Source: an uncultured Clostridia bacterium (lineage in GTDB: Bacteria; Bacillota; Peptococcia; Peptococcales; Peptococcaceae). From it: DNA of 64,000 nt. The notes under the pieces were generated by a model that ran no database searches, had not been told where the DNA came from, and saw only the letters and a list, made by a program, of their open reading frames with translations. Numbering within the stretch: position 1 is the stretch's first letter; each line of letters starts with the position of its first letter. The stretch covers positions 62,001 through 126,000 of the forward strand of contig CALXSY010000002.1 in the NCBI GenBank assembly GCA_944391285.1. Reading direction: 5' to 3'. Below are positions 8,331-15,575 of the stretch, piece after piece. Both the position numbers and the translations under genes were made by a program.

Positions 8331-9397
8331 TGAGCAAAGTATTAATCGGCTTAAGCGGCGGTGTTGACAGCGCTGTCAGCGCTTATTTGCTGAAAAAAGC
8401 AGGCTTTGAAGTGATAGGCTTGCATTTGCTTTTACTGCCGGAATATTGCCAGGCTTCCCGCTCGGCAGAGGACGCAGAAATGGTAGCGGAGCAGTTAGGG
8501 ATAGAATTTCAAACCTTAGACGGCAGAGAGGTTTTTCAAAAAAAGGTAATAGAGCCCTTTGCTTTTGCCTATTTTCATGGGCGTACTCCCAGCCCCTGCT
8601 TGGAATGCAACCGGGAATTAAAATTTGGCTTGATGGCGGATTTTGCTCAGAAAATCGGCGCCGATTATCTGGCTACCGGGCATTATGCCACCGTTAAAAA
8701 TGGCGAAGACGGCGAATATTATCTGGCTAAAGGTGCTGACAGCAAAAAAGACCAAAGCTATTTTCTCTGCCGCATCAATAAAGAAACACTTCCTCATTTA
8801 ATCTTTCCTTTAAGCGGCTACACCAAAGAGGAGATTCGCCGTATTGCGGAGGAGATCGGGCTAAAGGTTGCCGACAAACCGGAGAGCCAGGAGGTTTGCT
8901 TTATAAACGACAATGATTACAAAGGCTTTTTGCATACTCATTTCGGTCACGGCTTAAAAGGTGAATTGGTTGACGAAGAAGGCAAAGTGCTTTTGGAGCA
9001 TGAGGGTGTAGAAAATTTCACCATCGGTCAGCGCAAAGGTTTAGGCGTAGCTTTGGGCAAGGTAGTTTATGTAAGTAAAATTGACGCATCTACAGGCAGA
9101 GTGCATTTAGGGGAAAATGAAGCGTTGATGCAGACTATCCTTTGGGCAAAGGATAATGTTTTCCATACAGATTTGCCTATCGGCGAGGGCATAGCCGTAG
9201 AGGCTAAGGTGCGCTACCGGGCGCAGGCGGCGCCGGCTATGCTTTGGCGGCTCAATGAGAGCGAAAGCAAGGTCGTATTTGACGAGCCTCAGCGAGCAAT
9301 CACTCCCGGGCAGATCGTTTGCTATTATTGGCAGGACAGAGTTTTGGGCGGCGGAGTGATAGATAGGGTAGGAGATAAGGCTAATGATGAAGAATAA
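8330..9397 (+). CDS. mnmA: tRNA-specific 2-thiouridylase MnmA
   Basis: About 355 residues. The PP-loop SGGVDS is at the N-terminus. The catalytic cysteine pair is in PCLECNRELKF and SQEVCFINDNDY, and GHYAT, KDQSYFL and FTIGQRKGLGV are further family landmarks. It makes the s2U34 modification of Lys, Glu and Gln tRNAs with sulfur relayed from a cysteine desulfurase. Two ATGs are possible (8327 and 8330). The AGGAGG at 8317-8322 is 7 bases from the second, which is preferred, and TGATG then couples it to rarA. Confidence 0.96.
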   Translation: MSKVLIGLSGGVDSAVSAYLLKKAGFEVIGLHLLLLPEYCQASRSAEDAEMVAEQLGIEFQTLDGREVFQKKVIEPFAFAYFHGRTPSPCLECNRELKFGLMADFAQKIGADYLATGHYATVKNGEDGEYYLAKGADSKKDQSYFLCRINKETLPHLIFPLSGYTKEEIRRIAEEIGLKVADKPESQEVCFINDNDYKGFLHTHFGHGLKGELVDEEGKVLLEHEGVENFTIGQRKGLGVALGKVVYVSKIDASTGRVHLGENEALMQTILWAKDNVFHTDLPIGEGIAVEAKVRYRAQAAPAMLWRLNESESKVVFDEPQRAITPGQIVCYYWQDRVLGGGVIDRVGDKANDEE

Positions 9398-10121
9398 ACA
9401 TTTGAAAAATCTTTTAATCATAGTTTTTTGGTTAGCAGTTTGGGAAATAGCCAGCCTCATTGTAGGCTATCAGGTGCTGTTGGCCTCGCCGGACAGAGTA
9501 TTGGCAAAATTTATTGCCTTTTTGGGGATGAAGGATTTCTGGCTTTCCATAGGCATGTCGCTTTTAAAAATCATGCTGGGCTTTTTAGGCGGCATGGTGA
9601 TAGGCTCTGTTTTAGCTTTTTTGGGGGCAAAATTTTCCTTTGTGCATCAGCTGCTTTCGCCGTTATTAAATATCATCAAAGCCACACCGGTTGCCAGCTT
9701 TATCATTTTGGCATTAATCTGGATTAAAAGCGCTAACTTATCAACTTTTATCGCTTTTTTGATGGTACTGCCCATGTTTTATGCCAATATTTATCAAGGC
9801 ATCAAAAGCGTAGACGGCAAACTGCTGGAAGTAGCCAAGGTTTTCGGCTTGAATAAAAAGAGAACGGTTTTGGAGGTTTATCTACCCTCGCTGCGCCCCT
9901 ATTTAATTTCCACCTGCACCGTAGGCTTGGGTTTTGCTTGGAAATCGGGAGTAGCGGCGGAGGTTATCGGTTTGCCTGATAATACTATCGGCAATCAGCT
10001 TTATTATGCCAAGGTGTATCTGCAGACTGATGAATTGTTTGCCTGGACGGCGGCGATTATTATTTTAAGTATTTTGATGGAAAAGCTTTTATTGCAGGCT
10101 TTAAAGAGAATAGAACGCTAA
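9384..10121 (+). CDS. ABC transporter permease, SsuC/TauC (nitrate/sulfonate/taurine) type
   Basis: 245 residues with about six hydrophobic segments. The coupling-helix region GKLLEVAKVFGLNKKRTVLEVYLPSLRPYL matches BPD_transp_1 permeases of the NitT/TauT group, which also serve aliphatic sulfonates and thiamine precursors. It overlaps the end of mnmA by 14 bases and is followed by a strong terminator. No matching ATPase or binding protein lies next to it, so it either works with components encoded elsewhere or is a remnant. The substrate cannot be assigned. Confidence 0.85.
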   Translation: MMKNKHLKNLLIIVFWLAVWEIASLIVGYQVLLASPDRVLAKFIAFLGMKDFWLSIGMSLLKIMLGFLGGMVIGSVLAFLGAKFSFVHQLLSPLLNIIKATPVASFIILALIWIKSANLSTFIAFLMVLPMFYANIYQGIKSVDGKLLEVAKVFGLNKKRTVLEVYLPSLRPYLISTCTVGLGFAWKSGVAAEVIGLPDNTIGNQLYYAKVYLQTDELFAWTAAIIILSILMEKLLLQALKRIER

Positions 10122-10152
10122 AAAAGACACTTCCTTGGGAAGTGTCTTTTTT
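10121..10152. terminator. Bidirectional terminator between the mnmA operon and sigG
   Basis: Perfect stem AAAAGACACTTCC / GGAAGTGTCTTTT with a 2-4 base loop, A-rich on the left and T-rich on the right, so it can end transcription on both strands. The sigG stop is at 10165. Confidence 0.9.
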
Positions 10153-10164
10153 GGTGGGGAAATA

Positions 10165-10944
10165 TTAAACATACTTGCGCATTTGATTTAAGGCGCCTTT
10201 TTCCAGCCGGCTGACTTGCGCTTGGCTGATGCCGATTTCCTCGGCAACTTCCATCTGAGTTTTGCCCTGGAAAAAACGCAAATCAATAATTGCCTGCTCC
10301 CGTTCGCTTAAATGCTCGATAGCTTGGGTAACCAAAATACTTTCTAACCAGCGGTGGTCGGTGTTTTTTTGGTCGCCTACTTGATCCATCAGATAGATGG
10401 GATCGCCGCCGTCATTGTAAATAGGCTCAAAAAGACTCATGGGCTCTTGAATAGAGTCCATGGCAAAAACTACATCTTCCTTTGGCAGTTCAAGCTTGGC
10501 TGCTATTTCATCAACAGTGGGCTCTCTGCCTAATTCATTTGCCAGCTTTTCCCGAGCCTGCAAAGCGTGATAAGCGGTATCTCTTAAGGAACGGGAAACG
10601 CGGATAGCGTTGTTATCTCTGATATAACGGCGAATTTCGCCGATGATCATCGGTACGGCATAGGTGGAAAAGCGGACATTCTGGCTTAAATCAAAATTGT
10701 CAATGGCTTTCATCAAGCCTATGCAGCCCACTTGAAACAAATCATCTGAATCCTCATTGCGGTTGCTGAAGCGCTGCAGGACGCTTAAAACCAAACGCAA
10801 ATTGCAATAAATCAGTTCTTCACGAGCATGCTGGTTGTGGTTGGTTTGCAAATCATAAAAAAGACTGCGCATTTGCTCGTTTTTTAAAAGGGGGAGTTTG
10901 GAAGTGTCAATTCCGCAAATATCAACTTTACGCATTAAAGCCAT
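10165..10944 (-). CDS. sigG: RNA polymerase sporulation sigma factor SigG
   Basis: 259 residues from ATG 10944, six bases after GGGAGGT (the GTG/ATG further upstream overlaps the ribosome site). It has the SigG signature N-terminus KVDICGIDTSKLPLLKNEQM, region 2 DLFQVGCIGLMKAIDNFD and RFSTYAVPMIIGEIRRYIRDN, and region 4 FFQGKTQMEVAEEIGISQAQVSRLEKGAL. SigG directs late forespore transcription, including germination receptors such as the gerA-type operon in this window. No spoIIGA/sigE genes lie beside it. Confidence 0.96.
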   Translation of the reverse strand: MALMRKVDICGIDTSKLPLLKNEQMRSLFYDLQTNHNQHAREELIYCNLRLVLSVLQRFSNRNEDSDDLFQVGCIGLMKAIDNFDLSQNVRFSTYAVPMIIGEIRRYIRDNNAIRVSRSLRDTAYHALQAREKLANELGREPTVDEIAAKLELPKEDVVFAMDSIQEPMSLFEPIYNDGGDPIYLMDQVGDQKNTDHRWLESILVTQAIEHLSEREQAIIDLRFFQGKTQMEVAEEIGISQAQVSRLEKGALNQMRKYV

Positions 10945-10973
10945 GTTTTTACCTCCCAAGAAGAATATAATTT

Positions 10974-11003
10974 AGTTATTGCCACAACACAGAAGTATTA
11001 TGC
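10974..11003 (-). promoter_or_regulatory. SigF-like promoter of sigG
   Basis: On the minus strand GCATA (11003-10999) is a perfect -35 of the SigF consensus GYATA; 15 bases later GGCAATAACT (10983-10974) fits GGNNANANTR at most positions. In Bacillus subtilis sigG is transcribed by SigF, so the position agrees with known regulation. Confidence 0.6.
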
Positions 11004-11051
11004 GGACAAATGGGAGGAAAAATAAATTTGGAAGATAGCGTAAAATTGCAT

Positions 11052-11084
11052 AAAAAAAAACGATTGGGCAAACGCTCAATCGTT
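11052..11084 (-). terminator. Terminator of trkH
   Basis: Minus-strand stem AACGATTG / CAATCGTT followed by nine T, just after the trkH stop. Confidence 0.88.
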
Positions 11085-11099
11085 AGAAGATAAGAAAAT

Positions 11100-12545
11100 T
11101 TATTTGATTCGGCTGGGAATAATAACAGCCAAAACGGTGTAGATTTCCAGACGACCTAAAAGCATGAGAAAAATCATCCATACTTTCCCCGCTAAAGGCA
11201 TACTGGCGTAGGATTCCATAGGGCCGAATTCGCCTAATGCCGGTCCGATATTGCATAATGTTGCCGCAGCAACGGTGAAGCTGTCAAAAAGCTTTAAGCC
11301 GATAATGGTGAAAAACAATGTAGAAATGGCTATCAGGAAGATTGATAAAAAGAAAAAAGTAGAAACGCTTATGACTACGGAATCGTGGATGACAGCGTTG
11401 TTAATTTTTTGCCGGCTGACCAAGCGAGGGTGCAAATAGCGCTGAATATCAGCATAGGCTTGGCGAAATAAGATTACATAACGGTCGATTTTAATACTGC
11501 CTGAAGTTGATGAAGTGCAGCCGCCGCAGAAAAACAGCAGAATGATTAAACACAAGGAAAAGGTTGGCCATTGCTCATAGTTGTCAATGGCAAAACTGGT
11601 GGTTGTAATGGTAGAAATGACCTGAAAAGTGCCTTTTTGCAGACTTTCCAAAAAAGGCATATATCCTGACAAAAACAAATTTGCCGAGACTAATAAAGAG
11701 CAAATGATGGTTACTGCAAAATATGCCCGAACCTCAGTAGTTTTAAAAAGGGTTTTGAGTTTGTGAGAATAAAAGAATGTGCGATAATAAACGGCAAAGT
11801 TGATGGCGCAGAGAAACATTAAGACGCTGGCAACCATTTCGACGGCGCCGCTGTCGTAAAAACTCAAACTGGCATTTTTCGTGGAAAAGCCGCCGGTAGA
11901 AACAGTGGAAAAAGAGTGGCACAGCGAATCAAAAATGGGCATACCACAGAGGAAAAAAGCTAAAAAGCCGGCAAAGGTGAATATTAGATAAATGATCCAC
12001 ATGATCTTGGCATTGTCGCTGATTCTGGGGGTTAGTTTTTCGGCAATAATACCGGGCATTTCTGCTTTATATAGCTGAAGTCCGCTGGAACCGCCGCTGG
12101 AAAGAATAGCGATAAATAAGACCAAGATGCCCATACCGCCCAGCCATTGGGTCATGCTGCGCCAAAGGAGAATACTGCGGCTTAAAGATTCTACATCATT
12201 TAAAATACTGCTGCCGGTAGTGGTAAAGCCTGCTATAGTTTCAAAATAGGCATCAACTACATGCGGAATTGACCCGCTTAGAAGATAGGGCAGCATACCA
12301 AAAAAAGAGGCGATCAGCCAGCCGTAAGTAACGATGGCAAAGCCGTCCCGGTTGCGGATATGCTTAGTGGTGGCGCAGAGCTTGGTCAAGAGTATCCCTG
12401 AAAAAACCGTGAGCGGAATGCAAAACGCAAAAACCCAAACATCTTTTTCCTGATAATAGATGCTGGCAATAAACGGCAGTATCATACCGGTGCCGATAAC
12501 TATGAGAAGTTTGCCGATCATTTGAAAGACAACTTTAAACTGCAT
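11100..12545 (-). CDS. trkH: TrkH/KtrB-family potassium uptake protein
   Basis: 481 residues, rich in membrane segments. Four pore-loop repeats of the superfamily of K+ transporters can be seen, including the filter-type segments ETIAGFTTTGSSIL, FSTVSTGGFSTKN, ISTITTTSFAIDN and ATLCNIGPALGEFG, each with the conserved glycine or a small residue. A TRWLGG-like QWLGGMGILVL segment is typical of TrkH. It moves K+ across the cytoplasmic membrane and needs a TrkA/KtrA subunit, which is not in this window. Confidence 0.93.
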   Translation of the reverse strand: MQFKVVFQMIGKLLIVIGTGMILPFIASIYYQEKDVWVFAFCIPLTVFSGILLTKLCATTKHIRNRDGFAIVTYGWLIASFFGMLPYLLSGSIPHVVDAYFETIAGFTTTGSSILNDVESLSRSILLWRSMTQWLGGMGILVLFIAILSSGGSSGLQLYKAEMPGIIAEKLTPRISDNAKIMWIIYLIFTFAGFLAFFLCGMPIFDSLCHSFSTVSTGGFSTKNASLSFYDSGAVEMVASVLMFLCAINFAVYYRTFFYSHKLKTLFKTTEVRAYFAVTIICSLLVSANLFLSGYMPFLESLQKGTFQVISTITTTSFAIDNYEQWPTFSLCLIILLFFCGGCTSSTSGSIKIDRYVILFRQAYADIQRYLHPRLVSRQKINNAVIHDSVVISVSTFFFLSIFLIAISTLFFTIIGLKLFDSFTVAAATLCNIGPALGEFGPMESYASMPLAGKVWMIFLMLLGRLEIYTVLAVIIPSRIK

Positions 12546-12874
12546 GTGTATTTACCTCAAAATTAAGATTTTTTAAAGTTTAACTATAAAATATTGTAAC
12601 TGATTTTTGATATTTAAGCAAGAAAATTGTGTAAAGAAGCTAAAAAAACAGCAATTTTTTTGAAAAAAATCAAAATATATTGCCGAAAGATTAGTAAAAC
12701 AGTTTCATATTTTCAACTTTTTGACAGGATATGATTTTTCCTGTAATTGTTGCGTTAATTTCTAGTTTTTGTTGATTTTTAGACTAAATTATGGTAAAAT
12801 TTATATTATAAATTAATTGTCAAAAAGTTTGGCATATTGATAATTAAATAAAACAGATAAAAGGAGCGTAAAAA
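12546..12874. promoter_or_regulatory. Divergent AT-rich promoter region between trkH and the LysR gene
   Basis: 329 bases without a gene. It holds a rightward promoter TTGATT (12772-12777), 17 bases, TAAAAT (12795-12800) ahead of the LysR gene. It also holds TTGACA at 12721 inside an inverted repeat ACAGGA-N-TCCTGT (12724 to about 12743), which could be an operator. No RNA structure was recognised. Confidence 0.55.
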
Positions 12875-13807
12875 ATGTTAAAGGTTGAGCAATTATATTA
12901 TTTATATTTGGTCTATCGCTTTGGTTCTATTAAATTAGCAGCTCAATCCATTCCAGTGACACCTTCGGCAGTTAGTACTGCCATCCATAAGTTAGAAGAT
13001 GACATAGGAGTAAATTTAATGGAGCATAAATACAGAAGTGTAGAATTAACTGATGTAGCCAAAGAGATTGCTGTTGTTACAGAAGAAATTATGGATAAAA
13101 TGGACAAAATTGAAGAGATAATCACTAAGGCTAAAGGTGAGAGAGAAATATTGACAGATAATAAATTGAATTTTTATCTTTCCAGAGGTTATTATCAGGG
13201 TGGATTAGGTAAAATATTTGAGTTTATGGAGAAGATAGGATTTGATGCCAATGTGCCTGACATTTCATGCGGCAACGAAAAATATCTGGAATTTGTCAGT
13301 CAAGACAAAGACGCAGTCTTGATAAATTTTTTTAAAGAGCCGGCGGAAGATTTATTGGAGCAATATCCCGAAGTGGAATATTATAAGATTTTATCTTTGC
13401 GACCATGCGTTTATTGTGCGCGAAATTACTCCGGAATTGATGAGAAAATAAAGGAAATAACTCCTCAGGATGTTTGCAAATTGCCTATTTTGTTGTTTAC
13501 CGAAGGATTTGATTTGGCGATGCCAATTTGTGAAATGTTGGAAGAGTATGGTGAGTTAAATTTGATTGGCAAATATTCAAATATTTCTGTGATGACTGCA
13601 CTGCTGGAAAAAGGCAAAGGGGTCAGCGTGTCAACAGAAATAGTTCCGTTTTTTTCTATTGATACTTCAGGAGATTTATTGATGAGAACCATACCGATAA
13701 AAACAGATATGAGGTTGGCATTGATGGCTTGTTATAATAAAAGAATAGATGACAATAAAAAAGAGCTTCTAAAAAAAATGGCGAAGCACATTGTGGTAAA
13801 TATTTAA
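12875..13807 (+). CDS. LysR-family transcriptional regulator
   Basis: 310 residues. The N-terminal 60 residues are a winged helix-turn-helix of LysR type (YRFGSIKLAAQSIPVTPSAV, then STAIHKLEDDIGVNLMEH). The remainder is a divergent ligand-binding domain. It sits upstream of, and points the same way as, the DASS transporter and hydrolase genes, separated by a hairpin and a separate promoter that overlaps an inverted repeat. It is therefore likely the local regulator of that pair, though LysR genes are more often divergent from their targets. Confidence 0.88.
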   Translation: MLKVEQLYYLYLVYRFGSIKLAAQSIPVTPSAVSTAIHKLEDDIGVNLMEHKYRSVELTDVAKEIAVVTEEIMDKMDKIEEIITKAKGEREILTDNKLNFYLSRGYYQGGLGKIFEFMEKIGFDANVPDISCGNEKYLEFVSQDKDAVLINFFKEPAEDLLEQYPEVEYYKILSLRPCVYCARNYSGIDEKIKEITPQDVCKLPILLFTEGFDLAMPICEMLEEYGELNLIGKYSNISVMTALLEKGKGVSVSTEIVPFFSIDTSGDLLMRTIPIKTDMRLALMACYNKRIDDNKKELLKKMAKHIVVNI

Positions 13808-13836
13808 CGGTCTTGCAAAAGCAGGACCGAATTTTA
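13808..13836 (+). terminator. Probable terminator after the LysR gene
   Basis: Stem GGTCTTGC / GCAGGACC (one G-T pair) with an AAAA loop, followed by AATTTTATT. The T-tract is imperfect, so termination may be partial. Confidence 0.6.
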
Positions 13837-13888
13837 TTATAAATTAAATATTGTTTAATTTATAGAGAGTAAGTGAAAAAACAAAAAA

Positions 13889-13926
13889 TTGACTTATTCA
13901 TACAAAAAGATTATTATATATGTATG
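13889..13926 (+). promoter_or_regulatory. Promoter with overlapping inverted repeat for the transporter/hydrolase pair
   Basis: TTGACT (13889-13894), 17 bases, TATTAT (13912-13917). An inverted repeat CATACA (13899-13904) / TGTATG (13921-13926) brackets the -10 element and is a candidate operator, possibly for the adjacent LysR protein. Confidence 0.6.
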
Positions 13927-13998
13927 AGATAAATAATCAGCTGATAATTTATAATAAAAAGTTAAAAATATATTGTATTTAGGAAAGGGGTAAGTTTT

Positions 13999-15483
13999 AT
14001 GACCGTTACTACGCATCCGGAGATACAAAAGAAAATTGTTCGCAATTATATAAATATTGCGATTATTTTTGGCGTAATGATTCTTTTTCATTTTATTCCT
14101 GCTCCTGCTCCCATTACTCCGTTAGGAATGCAGATAATAGGAATATTTTTAGGCTTGATTTATGGATGGAGTACTTGTGGTATGTTATGGCCGTCTTTAG
14201 CAGGTATTTTAATGCTTGGCTTTACTGAATATGGTGTTAATCCTCAAACTGCATTAGGTATGGCAATTACTAATGCAACAGCAATTATGTCGTTAACTGC
14301 TTTTATTGCCTTAAATTATATCAGCGAAAGCGGACTAATTAATTATGTTTCCACTTGGTTGGTAACCAGAAAATTTGTTATCGGCAAACCCTGGGTGTTT
14401 ATGATTTTTCTTTGGGCTATGGGTGTTTTGATTTCTGGTATATTTAATTGTATTGTTTTAATCTTGTTTATGTTCGAATTTTTGATTCCGTTATTTAAAG
14501 AAATGGGCTACACTAAAGAAGATATGCTCCCAACATATATGCTTTTAGGAACTTCAGCAATTCCAGGATTATTAACGGTTTGGCCATGGTTTATGCCCAA
14601 TAGTATTTACACCAGAGGCATTATTTCTTCTGCTATTGGTTATGACATAGGCGCTATTGCTTATGTGATGTGCATAGTTTTTCCGATGGTACTTATGGCA
14701 ATACTGTACGTTTTAATCGGCAAATTTTTATTGAGAGTGGACACCTCCAAATTTGCTAACAGTGCTGATCTAATGTTAGCTAAAATTGAGGCAACAGGGG
14801 GAAACGGATTAACAGCTGAACAAAAACGTGGTGCGTGGGTATTAGCATTTTTCGCTGTTGGCTGTGCTTTGCCATCTATTTTTCCTTCAACTTGGCCGAT
14901 AATTAGCATTTTCTCTCGTTTAGGTGTTGTTGGTGTTTCAATGATTACAGTTATTGCCGTTATTGTTTTAATGACTAAAGACGGCACAACGTTTACCACT
15001 TTCAATCGTTTAATGCACGCAATGGATTGGAATATTATTCTGCTAACAGCAGCCATTATGACTATTGCAGGTTCTATTACCAGTGAAGGCACGGGAATTG
15101 TAGCAGCATTAAGTATGGTTATGATGCCGTTGCTTTCAAAAATGTCAATGGTTGCATTTGTTATTGCTGTTATGGTTATTATGTGTATTATCAGCCAATT
15201 CTCTATGAATATGGTTTTGCAGATGATTTTTGCTCCGTTGTTAGGACCGGTACTGGTACAGGCTGGATTTAATCCGATGATTGCCGTTATGGCAGTATAT
15301 TTAGGCACTCAGATGGCATTTTTAGCTCCATCCGGCAGTATGATGGCCGCTTTTGTTTTTGCCAAAACGGATTGGGTTAAACCAAGCTACATTTATAAGA
15401 TTTGCGTTCCCTGGATAATAATTACAATGATAATTTGGGTACCTATGTCAGTATCTTTCCCGGATATTTTCTGCCCAATGTAA
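13999..15483 (+). CDS. DASS/SLC13-family anion:sodium symporter
   Basis: 494 residues with roughly 11-13 hydrophobic segments. The start of the frame (RNYINIAIIFGVMILFHFIP) and the repeated hairpin/TM pattern with a C-terminal FLAPSGSMMAAFVFAKTDW fit the divalent anion:Na+ symporter / Na+:sulfate symporter group. Family members carry dicarboxylates, citrate or sulfate. Only about 90 bases separate it from the hydrolase gene, so the two are probably co-transcribed and the transporter likely brings in the hydrolase's anionic substrate. The substrate is unknown. Ribosome site AAAGGGG. Confidence 0.85.
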   Translation: MTVTTHPEIQKKIVRNYINIAIIFGVMILFHFIPAPAPITPLGMQIIGIFLGLIYGWSTCGMLWPSLAGILMLGFTEYGVNPQTALGMAITNATAIMSLTAFIALNYISESGLINYVSTWLVTRKFVIGKPWVFMIFLWAMGVLISGIFNCIVLILFMFEFLIPLFKEMGYTKEDMLPTYMLLGTSAIPGLLTVWPWFMPNSIYTRGIISSAIGYDIGAIAYVMCIVFPMVLMAILYVLIGKFLLRVDTSKFANSADLMLAKIEATGGNGLTAEQKRGAWVLAFFAVGCALPSIFPSTWPIISIFSRLGVVGVSMITVIAVIVLMTKDGTTFTTFNRLMHAMDWNIILLTAAIMTIAGSITSEGTGIVAALSMVMMPLLSKMSMVAFVIAVMVIMCIISQFSMNMVLQMIFAPLLGPVLVQAGFNPMIAVMAVYLGTQMAFLAPSGSMMAAFVFAKTDWVKPSYIYKICVPWIIITMIIWVPMSVSFPDIFCPM

Positions 15484-15575
15484 GAAATTTAAGTATTTTG
15501 GCATTGGTTTTAGCTAAAACCAGTTAAAGAGTTAATAATTAAATCACAATATTAATTTAAAAGGAGTGTTGAATT

